A program made the translations under genes and the position numbers. This document shows, piece after piece, positions 44,973-56,990 of a stretch of 64,000 bases of DNA (positions within the stretch are counted from its first letter, which is position 1; each line of letters opens with the position of its first letter). This DNA comes from Caenorhabditis remanei. Lineage: Eukaryota > Nematoda > Chromadorea > Rhabditida > Rhabditidae. The stretch covers positions 2,170,001 through 2,234,000 of the forward strand of contig NC_071329.1 of the NCBI RefSeq assembly GCF_010183535.1, in the 5' to 3' direction. Under the pieces are notes generated by a model. It saw only the letters and a list, made by a program, of their open reading frames with translations. It ran no database searches and was not told where the DNA came from.

Positions 44973-45359
44973 ATGACACAAGAATTCGACGGACAGATGG
45001 CTGCGTTGGAGCTGGCTTTCGCGAAAGCAACTTTTCCTTTGGACAGTGAGAAACCGAGAATCTATTCGTCAAAGATGTCAAGCTGGTATGGACAAGTGAG
45101 TACTGTTTGTCATGAAAGTTGTTTAAATTTCTAACGTTTCAGACGGCTCCAAATACATCCGATAACCTTGAATATTATCTTCGTTTTGTTCCGATACATT
45201 GTTCTTTATTTTCAATTAAATGGCACTCGAGCTCAGCTTCTTGCTGCAAAAGCCCTCAAGAAACTATCTTGGCGCTTCCACACTAAATATTTGACGTGGT
45301 TCCAACGACACGAGGAGCAAAAACAAACCACTGACGATCAAATCACTGGCGGTTATTAA
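44973..45359 (+). pseudogene. ntl-3: Fragment of CCR4-NOT subunit NOT3 (CNOT3 / NTL-3 C-terminal domain)
   Basis: Exon 44973-45095 reads ALELAFAKATFPLDSEKPRI and joins in phase, through a GTGAGT...TTTCAG intron, to [15 protein letters not shown] from 45143. Then the frame slips (about 45185-45218). In another frame [19 protein letters not shown] and [13 protein letters not shown] follow, which is the unmistakable NOT3 C-terminal block. It decays into GGY-stop where intact proteins continue with YFDYEKW. Two frame breaks and the loss of the end mark a pseudogene fragment. The intact CCR4-NOT scaffold subunit would act in mRNA deadenylation and must be elsewhere. Confidence 0.75.
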
Positions 45360-45933
45360 TAACTACAGGTGAGGTGGATATAGCTGAAAATGAAATGAGA
45401 AATTATTTCAGAGTGGAGATGGAGAATTGATAAGTGTAAAGCGACAATGCTTAAGAGATTAAACGGCTGAAAGTGGATCCGTCGAAATTGGAAGACAGAG
45501 AAGATGAAGAATACTGAAAGTCGAAGGAAAACGGATGAATTCTCTCAGTCGATACTCGAATTCTTCCTTTTTCAAAAAGTCGTTAACTACAAAAATGAAG
45601 GTCTATACTTGATCTACAAAATGCATATAAACTTGAATATATTAGTTAATTAGTGAAGAAAAGAACTTCGCTCTCAACTTTTCTCAGTATCAATATAGCG
45701 TCTCAGTAGAGCGCACTTGCTTCATGTCTGACTCCCTTGTATCCTAAAATTTTTAAGTTCAAATCGTTCACTTTCTATTATTTTCATAAAATACATATCT
45801 CCGAGACCCCGATGGCTATCCATAGCCAGTTTTCTTATCAGTGCCCCCCCCCCCCCTCCTCGCCAGGAAGATAGAAATCGAGAATCTTCTTCTGTTCTCG
45901 ACTAACATCATTCCCAGTCCTTCCACTAAAAAT
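45360..45933. other. Spacer with promoter of the secreted-protein gene
   Basis: Holds a half hairpin repeat (AAAAGTCGTTAACTACAAAA near 45580), a CAGTAGAGCGCACTTGC motif at about 45705 and a C11 run near 45845. No gene is supported before 45934. Confidence 0.5.
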
Positions 45934-47296
45934 ATGCAACGATTATCGATTTCTTCAATAATTTTGACTTTGCTACTGGTTACAGTAACCCATTCCCTAA
46001 CTAGACAGGACCTACTGGACCACTTGAAGTATGCGCAAGGTGAATGTTCTGTTATGTTAAACTTATATTCATTGTGTAGATCAAAACTAGATCTTCATTT
46101 TTGTAGTTGACCATTTTTTGATAGCTCCGCCCACTTTTGAGATATACGCCTTTAAAAAGTTCAAATTTTTTTTGAAATTAAAAAAGTTTTTTTTTTGAAA
46201 ATTTTAAGATCCCGTTACGCCATTTGATTTTATTCTGCAATTCTGAATTTCTGGTTTGTTGTAGATTAAAACTAGATCTTCATTTTTGTAGTTGACCATT
46301 TTTTGACAGCTCCGCCCACATTTGAGAAATGCGCCTCTAAAAATAAAAATTTTTCAAAAAAAAAATTTTTTTGAAAATTTTTAAATTTCAAGATTCCGTC
46401 ACACCATCCAATTTTCTTCTAAATTTCTGAACTTTTGATACGTTGTAGATCAAATCTAGATCTCCAATTTTGTAGTTGACCACTTTTTTGTACGGGCAGC
46501 GCCTCGGGAGATACAGTACTCCGAACCATCAAATGGCACCTCTGATGGTTCGGAGTACTGTATCTTCCTAGGTGGCGCCCGTACAAAAAAGTGGTCAACT
46601 ACAAAAATGGAGATCAAGGCTTGATCTACAACGTAGCGAACATTCAGAATGGTAGAATAAAATGGGATGGTATCACGGAATCTTGAAATTTAAAAATTTT
46701 CAAAACAATTTTTTTTTCGAAAATTGTGAGTTTTTAAACTCGCATCTCCAAACTGGGCGGAGCAAGCGAAAAATGGTCAACTACAAAAGTAAAGAATTAG
46801 ACTTGGTCTACAATTTATCCAAAATTCAGAATTGTACAATAAAATGGGATGGTGTAACGGAATCTTAAAATTTGAACATTTTCAAAAAAAAATCATTTTT
46901 GAAAAAAAATGTTTTTTTTTCCAGAAACCCGTAACACGTTCGACTCTCGTATTCGGCAGGGTGACTACATGAAGCCGATAGGATATGTGGCGGGGAAGTG
47001 AGTTAGGGACGTTTTGAAACCAGTTGCGAAACGTCCCTCCCAAATTTCAGACCAATCTGGCCGCGTGTCTTAGACAGGGTTCGGTCGACGGGTGAACTGT
47101 TTTTCGACGATGATAATATTGCATATGTGGTGGGTTAGAGCATTAGACGGTTTTGAAGCGTCCCCAAAAAGTTTCGAAACGTCCCAATCCTATTTTCCAG
47201 GTCCATGACCGTAACCCGGCTGGAATGATCCGTAAAATGGATAAGGAGAAGAATTTCGAGACAGTTATGCAATTTTTGGACAAATACACATTATAA
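45934..47296 (+). CDS. Small secreted protein of unknown function
   Basis: Exons 45934-46039, 46925-46997, 47051-47129 and 47201-47296 join in phase to 117 aa. The N-terminus MQRLSISSIILTLLLVTVTH is a strong signal peptide, cleavage near SLT. The mature part is charged, without cysteines: QETRNTFDSRIRQGDYM, IWPRVLDRVRSTGELFFDDD, then MIRKMDKEKNFETVMQFLDK. No dibasic-flanked amidation signal is obvious, so a neuropeptide role is not supported. Intron 1 (885 bp) holds hairpin repeats at 46085-46150, 46265-46330 and 46430-46640. AATAAA-type signals follow at about 47325. Confidence 0.75.
46430..46640. repeat. GTAGTTGACCAC / GTGGTCAACTAC hairpin with rapidly varying loop
   Basis: Arms: TTGTAGTTGACCACTTTTTT and GTACGGGCAGCGCC, mirrored by GGCGCCCGTACAAAAAAGTG, with an inner CCGAACCATCA / TGATGGTTCGG palindrome. 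Confidence 0.85.
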
Positions 47297-47370
47297 TTCT
47301 ATTGAAATCAATGTAATAAGGTTAATAATAAAATGAGTACCCGTTTAATTGATTGTTAATTGGGTTGGTG

Positions 47371-50300
47371 TTAATTGGGGTAATTATTGGTGAAGAAGAT
47401 TGGTTTGAAGAACTCGAAAGTCATGACGATGAACATGACGGCACAGATGTAGAAGACGACGAACAGTCCGAGTTCACGGCCCTAGAATAAGGCGGAATTG
47501 TTGGTTTGGGACGTTTTGAAACCGTTTTGAAACTGACCGACCCCCGATTCAAAACCAGGACACTTTAAAACCCGACACATTTTGAAACCTCAAAACTAAG
47601 ATCCTTCGATGTGCGGTTTCAAAATCGCCTGGTTTCGGAACTTTGGGACATTTGGAAACCGGACAGTTTCAAACTGGCTGTTTTAAATCGGAAAAATCTC
47701 AACTTGGTTTCAAAACGTTCCAGTTTTTAATACATTTGTAAACCACCCGTTTCAAAACCGGATTTTTCTCCTGTTCTAAAACTACCGGGATGTTTTGAAA
47801 CCGCTCATCCTGGTTTCGAAATTTCCTGGTTTTAAAGTGTCCCGGTTTCAAAACGACTAGTTTTCCGATATTGTGCACCCGTTTTAAAACCGGGACGTTG
47901 TTTTTTGAATTTGCGAAATTTTACGGATTCAGAAGTTTCAGTTATCTCTTTTTTTCAAATTGAGGGCCGTTTTAGAACCGGGACGTTTTGAAACAACACG
48001 GTTTCAAAGTGTCCCGGTTTTGAAGTGTCCCCGGTTTCAAAACGTCCCAATCCCCAGATTTCACTCACCTTCAGAGTGTTGACGAGCTCCTCCTTGTTAT
48101 AAGGATCCTGATCAGTGCCAAGAGTGATTTCTGGAAATTAAATTATTTTTCAACTTTATGATCAAAATTAAATCTACTCAAATGTTTTTAAAAAAACAAA
48201 TTATATATCTTTAGAGAGCTGAAATTTTGAAGATTCCAAATCTGTTTACAGATTTGATCTACCATTCAAACCCGTTGAGATACTACGGTTTGAACTTCGG
48301 AAATATTTCAAAATCCTCTGATTTTTTCAAACCCTTGTATCTCAGTGGGGTTTGCTTGTAAATCAAATTTGAAGATATATTCGAAATCCTTAGAATTTCA
48401 GCTTTTTGATTATGTAAATATCAATTCAAAAAGTTTTTATTATCTATGTCAAAATCCGATCCGAAATTAAATGATCTGCCTTCAAAACGCAGGTACTTCT
48501 AAAACCGGTGTATCTCGGCCAGTATGAAATTTTTCGAAAATTTGAAAACATATTCAGAATCCTCAGAATTTCAGCTTTCTATCCATATAAATATATTGTA
48601 AATATTTTGAAAATTTTCAAATCTAGGGGGTCCTAAGGTCATAAGCCTATCATCTATACTTCTGCAAAAGGCACCCTGCTTAACTATGCTCACAATTTGA
48701 TCTACCAGACAATTTTTAAATGAATAGTATATCATTAAAAAGCTGAACTTCTAAGGATTCTGAATCTGTTTTCATATTTTGAAAATTTTAAAAATTACGT
48801 GAGATCCAGGGATTTGAAAGTAGGAGATTTTTCAAAAATTTTCAAAATTCTCCAATTTTTTCAAACCCTTGTATCTCAGTGGCGTTTGCTTGTAGATCAA
48901 ATTTAAAACCATATTTAGAATCCTCAGAATTTCAGTTTTCTAACCATGTAATTTTCATTTCGAAAATTTTTACGAATTCGTGCTCAAAAACTCACGAGTA
49001 GGTCTACGCGCCGCATGCCCGGCACCTTGAACCATTTTTACAAGAAGAAAATGGAATTTTTTCTATTTTCCGTAGAGAGAATATGTCAAAAGTAATCATG
49101 TGATGACAAGAAGATGTATCTTCTTGGTTTCTCTAATTCTCTCATTTTCTCATGCTATTTCGTGTGGAGGAGGAGGGGGGGGGGGGGGGGGAGGAAAGAG
49201 CTTTCAGGATTAATGAGAGCAGAGATGGGGGGGACTGCTGGAAAAGGGGATTATCCCTCGTTTTGAATATATATGAATACATATATTTCATGTCAGAAAC
49301 ATGGATATGTTTGCGAAAAAATCTACTTCCGACTTCCGACTTCCGACTTCCGACTTCCTGATAAGAAAAATCACTTCCAACTTCCGACTTCCGGATAAGA
49401 AAATTTTCACTTCCCAACATCTCTGAAGGACATCCAAAGTGGAATAGAGCCGGTCACAGATACAGATCTCGCCGAAATTTACATTTTGGCTTGTTTTTCA
49501 GCTCATAAAACTCAGTATGAACCGAGTTACACGCCGACCCATTTCGGCCTGTTTATTCAGTAAACCTACTTCTTCCCATCATTCTCTCACCAGAACCGCT
49601 CATTTTTTCAGCAGCGCCAGAACTTCAAGTTTCTGAAAATTACAACCTATACATATTTGTAAAATACGATTAAAAAAACCAAAAGTTTCAAAAAAAAAGT
49701 ATTTTCTAGTCGCGTGTCTAGAAGGCATGAAGTATGTATGTATGTAGTCAGTCGGACTTCCGGAACTCAAAAAATGAAAAAATTCCAGTAAATGTCAAAT
49801 GAAAGTCGTTGGACTCTGTATATATATTTTTTGGGTTTGTGAATTATGGATGACATGAAGGAAATGGAGGGAAATGGAAATAGGTGGTCCAGAACCTAAG
49901 GGAAAAAGAGGACCTAAGGGAAAAAAAATCTTGGAAAATAGGGTACTTTGAAAGCACGCTAACAGTCTCATCTATGAATTTTTAGGCTCAAATTTATATT
50001 TTTTTGTAGATCAAACCTAGATCTCTAATTTTGTAGTTGACAACTTTTTTGTACGGGCGGTGCCTAGAGAGATACAGTACTCCAAAACTGGCAACCCGTT
50101 GATCCCCATTTCGTACCTCCTGATGTCGGGTGGTTTGTAGCTCTCCGGGGACCGCCCGCACAAAAAAGTTGTCAACTACAAAAATGGAGACCTAGGCTTG
50201 ATCTACAAAACCAATATAAATTCGAGATAATTACGGTAATTAGTGAAGCAGTGACGGCCTCTCAAAAGTTAGTCATTCCAAAAAAGTTTCAAATTTTCTC

Positions 50301-53300
50301 ATTTTTGAAAAAGCGCTAATTCTCACTGGTTAGGCACTAACAATTGATTTTTAGCGGATTTTTTCTGAATTTTCACAGCAAAATGCTGTTTTTTTCATGC
50401 TAAAACCTCAGAATTTCAGTCTCAAATTAAAAAAAAAAGATAAAATAAATTGTACCTGCCTAACCAGTACCCAACTTTGACCTTCTGCTTACCAGGAAAA
50501 AAAGTTATAAAAATAATTTTTCATAACGTTTATTTATATTTCTAGAAAGCTGAAATCATAAGAATTCTGAATCTGCTTTCAAAATTTTGCTAAAATCAAT
50601 TTGAGCCAAGTTACAAGGGTTTGAGTGTCGACGACTTTCAAACCACTGTATCTCACGCCGATTTCAAAAATTTGAAAATTTGAAAACAGATTCAGAATCC
50701 TTGTAATTTCAGCTTTCCAGTCATATAACATTTTCATATTAAAACTTTTGGTAAGTACACAAAATTCAGGGTCAAAAGTTACTAAAAGTGTTCCTTAGGT
50801 TTTTCCATTTAAAAAAGTGAGCCTTGGAAAAAAGAAAAAAAAGAAATTGGGTAAGAACCCAAAAACACATATCTCTCGTCTTCATCCAGATGTTTTGACT
50901 CTCTTTTCTTCCGGAAAATAGAGGTAAACTCAAAGTGAGAGAGTGTGTGAACATGAGAGACGCAGAGAAATTAGAAAAACCGAGGGAGAGGGGGAAGAAA
51001 ATTGGAAAAGGGTCCTTTTCGTATAAGTCGTTCCAAAATAAAAATGGAAATTGAGAGAAATTTTCGAAATTGAAAAATTGGGAAAGGGATGACATATCTT
51101 GTGAAGAACAGCTGCTAGTTTAATAGGTTTTTTTATTGGAACACATGACTAGAGAGGAGTTAACTTTGACAGCCCGCCACTCGCGTTCTATAGCATTTTA
51201 ACACCTCGAATATATCTTGATTGTGTAGATAAAACCTAAATTTACATTTTTGTAGTTGACCACTTTTTGACTGCTCCGACCACTTTTGAGATATGCGCCT
51301 TTAAAAAATTCAAATTTTTCAAAAAAAAATTTTTTTGACTTTTTTTTCAAATTTTGAGATTCCGTCACATCATCCCATTTTGTACTACGATTTTGAATGT
51401 TTGATATGTTGTAGATCAAATCTAGATCTCAATTTTTGTAGTTGACAACTTTTTTTTACGGGCGGTCCCTGGGGAGATATGACACGTTGAAGTTAGGTAG
51501 AGTGCCTTGGGAGACCTTGTGCAAGCCGCCATTTTATTTACTTACCAAAACTTTTTCATTACAAATGTTATATGACTAAGAAGCTAAAATTACAAGGATT
51601 CTGAATATGTTTTCAAATTTTAAAAATGTTGAAATCGACGTGAGACACAGTGGTTTGAATCTTGCTAAGCTTCGTTGACACTCAAACCCTCGTAACTTGG
51701 CTCAACTTGGTCCTATCAAAATTTTGAAAACAGATTCAAAACCTTTATGATTTCAGCTTTCTAGAAATAAAAATAAAAATTATGAAAAATTATTTTTGGA
51801 ACCTTTTTTCCTGGTAAGCAGAAGGCCAAAGTTGGGTACTGGTTAGGCAGGTACAATTGTTTTTATCCTTTTTTTAATTTGAGACTGAAATTTTGGAGTT
51901 TCAGCATGAAAAAAACAACATTTTGCTATAAAAATCCCCTAAAAACCAATTGTTAGTGCCTAACCAGGGAGAATTAGCGCTTTTTCCAAAATCAGAAAAT
52001 TTGAAACTTAAAAAAAACTAACTTTTGAAAGTCTGTCACTGCTTCCCTAATTATTGTAATTATTTTAAATTTATATTCATTGTGTAGATCAAATCTAGAT
52101 CTCCATTTTTGTAGTTGACAACTTTTTTGTACGTGCGGTCCCTGGGGAGGTATGGGACTCCGAACCATGAGACCACTAGAAGTGTCTGCGACGAGGGTCA
52201 GCAACTTTGGAGTACTGTATCTCCCCAGGGACCGCCCGTACAAAAAAGTTGTCAACTACAAAAATGGAGATCTAGACTTGATCTACATAATCAATATAAA
52301 TTTGAAATAATTGTGCTAGTGACGGGATCCCAAATTCGGTGTCAAAGTTCAATATTTCTGAACGAAATGTAGGACCAAAAATTTATCGTTCTACATATTT
52401 TCACTTTTCCTTTTTTTAATTTAAGAAATACAAAAAACTCACTTTTCTTCATAGCCATCATCATTTTTTCTTTCTCCTTATCGGCACCCATAGTAGTATC
52501 AAAAAATCAGAATGAAAAAGAAAAAAGAAGAGAGTAAGATTGCTTAGACAGAGTGGTCAAATATTTACATTGTCATTCAACATTTTTTCTCTTTTCATTT
52601 TCTTTTCATCTAGGTTGTTGAGTGATCATTAAGTGATCAAATACACCAAAAACCGAAGAAAAAAAAAAAGAAAAAAAAGAAATCCGCAGTCAGCAGGATT
52701 CGAACCTACGCGGGCAGAGCCCAATTGATTTCTAGTCAATCTCCTTAACCACTCGGACATGACTGCACGCCGGAGTGGAGAGGGGAGGGCGTATATGAAA
52801 GCGGAGGGGATAGAGACCGTAGGAGAGAGAAAGGGGAGGGTGAAGAAACTCATCCCCGATGTTGGAGGCTAATTTTGGGTACTAATTCGAAAAATATTCT
52901 TTATAATTGCTATACTGTTAAAAAGCTGAAGTAATAAGGATTTCAAATCCGTCTTTAAATTTGAGAAAAGTTGAAAATTGAGCGAGTTACAAAGATTGGA
53001 ATGGTTCCGGGTTTCACAAGAAGACTTGCCAGTTTTTGACTAAATTTAGTCATGATTATTAAATATTTTTCAAATTAAATTTATATGATTAGAAAGCTGA
53101 AGAAATGAGGATTTTGAATCACTTAATAGATTTCAAAAAAGTTGAAAACTGACAGAGTTACACGGCTTTGAAAAAAGTAACCAAAATATGGTGCATCGGG
53201 TCAAAAATTTGCTATTTTTAAACGGATTTTTTCTGTAAAAACAGAGTTTTAATAAAAACTCACCATGTCCAGTTCCCAACGTCGTCTGCCTGCTCAGCTG

Positions 53301-53369
53301 CGCCTTTAAAGGTGGTCTCTGCTCTGAGGAGTTCCCACCGTTGCGGACCAACTCGATTTGATCTCCCAT
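47371..53369 (-). CDS. Small single-pass membrane protein with three alternative first exons
   Basis: Common exons 48130-48069 and 47481-47371 encode ITLGTDQDPYNKEELVNTLK, then GRELG and a hydrophobic helix (LFVVFYICAVMFIVMTF) with an FFKPIFF end. Three upstream exons each start with ATG and end in phase 1 with a GTGAGTT donor, so each splices in frame: 53369-53264 (36 residues; 92-aa isoform), 52491-52443 (73 aa, Lys/Met-rich start) and 49035-48996 (70 aa, Arg-rich start). The 53369 start follows TATTTCCAG by 3 bases, as for trans-splicing. Inference: separate promoters give different cytosolic or luminal N-termini on one helix. No family is recognised; a regulatory micropeptide of a channel or pump is one possibility, unproven. 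Confidence 0.7.
47505..48058. repeat. Low-complexity 'GGTTTTGAAAC / GTTTCAAAACGTCCC' repeat in the last intron
   Basis: Dozens of degenerate copies of CCCGGTTTCAAAACGTCCC in both orientations. The same motif occurs in the introns of the secreted-protein gene (47000-47195) and at 58310-58360. Confidence 0.8.
48450..49010. repeat. Left arm of a large diverged inverted repeat (partner 54330-54990)
   Basis: Contains AGGTCATAAGCCTATCATCT and AAAGGCACCCTGCTTAACTA; the complements appear at about 54740-54800. Both arms also contain the ~110-bp 'AAAGCTGAAATTCTAAGGAT' repeat that recurs through 48-62 kb. Confidence 0.75.
50010..50210. repeat. GTAGTTGACAAC hairpin
   Basis: Arms TTGTACGGGCGGTGCCTAGA / CTCCGGGGACCGCCCGCACA with the GTTGACAAC/GTTGTCAAC core. 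Confidence 0.8.
50230..50790. repeat. Left arm of an inverted repeat (partner about 51550-52050)
   Basis: GTACCTGCCTAACCAGTACC and TTTGACCTTCTGCTTACCAG on this side have exact or near complements at 51808-51860. It encloses 50790-51550, which has no gene. Confidence 0.75.
52085..52290. repeat. GTAGTTGACAAC hairpin
   Basis: Arms GTAGATCAAATCTAGATCTC / GAGATCTAGACTTGATCTAC with the core CTTTTTTGTACGTGCGGTCC / GGACCGCCCGTACAAAAAAG. Confidence 0.85.
52686..52766 (-). tRNA. tRNA-Ser (anticodon AGA)
   Basis: 81-nt class II tRNA. Acceptor arms GCAGTCA / TGACTGC pair fully. A box TGTCCGAGTGGTTAAGG, long variable arm (GGGCTCTGCCCGCG region) and exact B box GGTTCGAATCC are present. The anticodon loop CTAGAAA places AGA at the anticodon (plus-strand 52731-52733). 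Followed on its own strand by T runs, as a Pol III terminator. Lies in an intron of the small membrane-protein gene, same strand. Confidence 0.95.
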
Positions 53370-56012
53370 TTCCTGGAAATATGGGATACGGTAATGCGGG
53401 GGGACATTGAAACAAAAAATCCACAAAAAAAATGAGGAGAAATAAGACGGTGCAAGTGCGCTCTATCGAAAATTAAGTTTTATTTCGCTGGAGCGCACTT
53501 TCTCTCAAAATTTGCCAAAATATCGATGACTCCAATAATTTTTGTCAGGAGCCGCCCGTATTTTCCTATTTCTCCCGCCGACCAGTTGCTAGGTGATCGT
53601 GAGAAAAAAGAAATACAAATGAGATTTTTTTCCTTTTTTTCCATATATAAGGATACGAAAAACAGATGAATAATAGTATAATAATAAATACAATTTCCCA
53701 TCAAAGAAAAAAATCCAGAAGGAAAAAAATAGGGTGGAAAAGAGGGAGGTGTTGTGTATGGCCTAAATGGAAACAGGTGTAAAATTTCATTAATTTTTTC
53801 ATATTTATATGAAATTAGACGTAGAATCCAAATTTTCGGGTGTCAGGTGTTTAACGGTTACGGTAGGTGGGGAACTACTTGCTGGAGGAGGTATTGAGGT
53901 GTTTTCACCAAGAAAAATTGAAATTTTTTGAAAAAAGTTATATAATTAAAAAAGCTGCGCTTATGCAGATTCTGAATCTATTTTCAAAATTTGAAAAAGT
54001 TGAAATTTGACAGAGTTACGAGGCTTCGAAATTAGGTGGGTTTCCAACAAAAAAAAGTGGCCCGTTTTGCACTGAATTTAGCCACGATTATTAAATATTT
54101 TTCAAATTGAAATTTATATGATTAGAAAGCTGAAGAAATGAGGATTTCGAATCACTTAATTGATTTTGAAAATGTTGGAAACTGACCGAGTTACGAGGTT
54201 TTAAAGTTCAGGAATTTTTTTTGTTTTTTTTTTTGCAAAATGTTCAAACACCTGTATCTCACGTAATTTTTGACATTTTCAAAACTTGAAAACAGATTCA
54301 GAATCCTTAAAATTTCAGGTTTTTGATTATGTAAGTATCATTTTAGGAATCTGTGCTTTAGTATGCCAAAAGTTGAAAAGACGGAACTGAGATATGTACA
54401 ACGGCTTGAAAGTGACAGGGTTCTGACGCCCGGAACCGATTTTCAACATAAAACCTTTTTGAATTTATATTTATATGAATAGAAAGCTGAAAATCTAAGG
54501 ATTCTAAATATGGTTCCAAATTTGATATACAAGCAAACGCCACCGAGATACAAGGGTTTGAAAAAATCGGAGAATTTTGAAAATTTTTCGAAAAATCTCC
54601 TACTTTCAAATCCCTGGATCTCACGTAATTTTTAAAAATTTAAAAATACGAAAACAGATTCAGAATCCTTAGAAGTTCAGCTTTTTAATGATATACTATT
54701 CATTTAAAAATTGTCGGGTAGATCAAATTTTGAGCATAGTTAAGCAGGGTGCCTTTTGCAGAAGTATAGATGATAGGCTTATGACCTTAGGACCCCCTAG
54801 ATTTGAAAATTTTCAAAATATTTACAATATATTTATATGAATAAAAAGCTGAAAAGCTAATGATTCTGATATCTTTTCAAATTTTTGAAAAATTTCATAC
54901 TGGTCGAGAAGTACCTGCGTTTTGAAGCCAGGTCAGTACAGTTTATTAATTTTGGACTGAAATCTGACATGGTTTATAAAAACTTTTTGAATTGATACTT
55001 ACATAATCAAAAAGCTGGAATTCTAAGGATTCTGAATCCGTTTTTAGAATTTTGAAAAATTGAAAACTGACCTAGTTACAACGTTTGGAAGATTTCTGGT
55101 TTTCCAAGAAGCCTTGTCAGTTTGGGACTAAATTTAGCCATTATTAATGAATACTTGTCAAATTGATATTTATACGACTAGAAAGCTGAAGTTATGAGGA
55201 TTTTGAATCTGTTTTTAAAACTTGAAAATATTGAAATCTGACAGAGTTACGCAGCTTTGAAAAAAGTAACCAAAATATGATGCAACAATGCAAGGAATGG
55301 TGCATCGGGTCGAAAATTAACGATTTTTACGATTTACTTATTTTAGTTTTTATAGGAGATTTAGAACCTTGACAATTTCAGCTTTCCAACTGGAAAGCTT
55401 AAAATATGAGTAAAAACTCAGAATATTGAAATATGCATCACAAACCATCAGCAGATCACAAGAGTACTTAAAATGTTGCTGATATGAGTCAAGTCATGTT
55501 TTAATCATGGCTACATACACCATTTACAAAAAAAATACTAAAATTTTCAGAATTTATAACTATTTATCTTATTCTTGTTGAAAAAAAAACGTGAGGAAGT
55601 TTCTTTTCAACTTCTGTTTTACTCCAGAAGAGAGGGAGAAAAAAGAAAAAGAAAAATAGAGAAAGTGTAATAATTCTTTGTTGGTTGCTGCACAAAGTTC
55701 GTTCTTCTTCTTTTTTTTTTGAAAAAAGAGAAAAAAAAGAAAAGAAACGGATATCCGAAAATGTTTTTGCGATTCTTTTGAAAAAAGGAAATTGAATTTT
55801 TCGGGTTGCAACCGCGCTCTACTGATAACAACACAGTGTAGTCCTCGTGGACCAGTGAAATTGATAGTTTTTGAAGTTTTGTCAAATTTTGTAGTTTGGA
55901 AATCTAGCGGTAATACGCTTTGTTAGAACTAAATGTTTTTTAAATTAAACTTTTAAGCTCCGCCTCCCAAAACAAGAGCCGTTGTATTTACATGTCCTTG
56001 TAAAATCGTCTA

Positions 56013-56144
56013 TTGTCGCAACAAAAAAGTTCCGACATTTTTTCCTCCTTGGTGTTTGCGGACTCAAGCCAAAATTTGATAATTTTGGCTTGAGTCCGCA
56101 AACACCGACGAGGAAAAAATGTCGGAACTTTTTTATTTCGATAA
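56013..56144. repeat. Perfect-hairpin MITE, second copy
   Basis: Same element as 38396-38517, opposite orientation, flanked by TA. Confidence 0.85.
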
Positions 56145-56229
56145 TAGTTATCAATAGAGCGAAATTTTGTTTTAAGATTTTAAGATTTTAAGTCTAAGAC
56201 TGAAAGGCATTGAACTTGAGGAGACCCCA

Positions 56230-56260
56230 GACCCTAGACCCTAGACCCTAGACCCTAGGG
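56230..56260. repeat. CCCTAGA heptamer repeat
   Basis: About four to five copies of the 7-mer, the complement of the longer array at 59264-59369; followed by a C run. Confidence 0.85.
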
Positions 56261-56516
56261 TACACCCCCCCCCCCCTTAAGAGTATTTTACACCAATAAA
56301 ACTATTAAAAAAACAAAAAATTGCGAATTTTTTAGTCGATGCACCATATTTTTTTCGGTGGAGACCCAAAAAATTTTATAAACCAAGAGACCCCAGAAAC
56401 CAAAAAATGGGGAGATACAAATCGAGTATACATAACTTATATAGAAATCGAATTGACGCCTTCTAGCCCAACTCTGCTTTCTGGTGACTAACTTTCTAAC
56501 TTTTTGTGTGGAGCGG

Positions 56517-56559
<43 letters not shown>

Positions 56560-56774
56560 AAAGAAGAGAAAGAATTGTCAGTAGTAGTTCTATGCCTATT
56601 TTTCATCTGTTTGTTTGTCTGGAGAGTCTTCTGGAATATTTTCAACCAAAAAAAAAGAGATGAGATGTGAATGGGGCAACAGAAAAATAAAAGCATACAA
56701 CTGGACTTTTGGTTAGGGAGACTTTGACATCCCGTCACGACTCTTCTAATTACCCCAATTACCTCAAATTTATA

Positions 56775-56990
56775 CTCGTTGTGTAGATCAAACCTAGATC
56801 TACATTTTTGTAGTTGACCACTTTTTTGTACGGGTGGTCCCTAGAAAGTTATAGCCTTTAAAAATCGCTAACTGATATAAACGCCAACCCTCTCGGTTAA
56901 GCAACTTCAGAGCGCTATAACTCTTCAAGGACCGTCCGTACAAAAAAGTTGTCAACTACAAAAATAAAGATCTAGGTTTGATCTACAACA
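56775..56990. repeat. GTAGTTGACCAC hairpin
   Basis: Arms GTAGATCAAACCTAGATCTA / AGATCTAGGTTTGATCTACA and the GTACGGGTGGTCCCTAGAAA / TCAAGGACCGTCCGTAC core. Confidence 0.85.
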
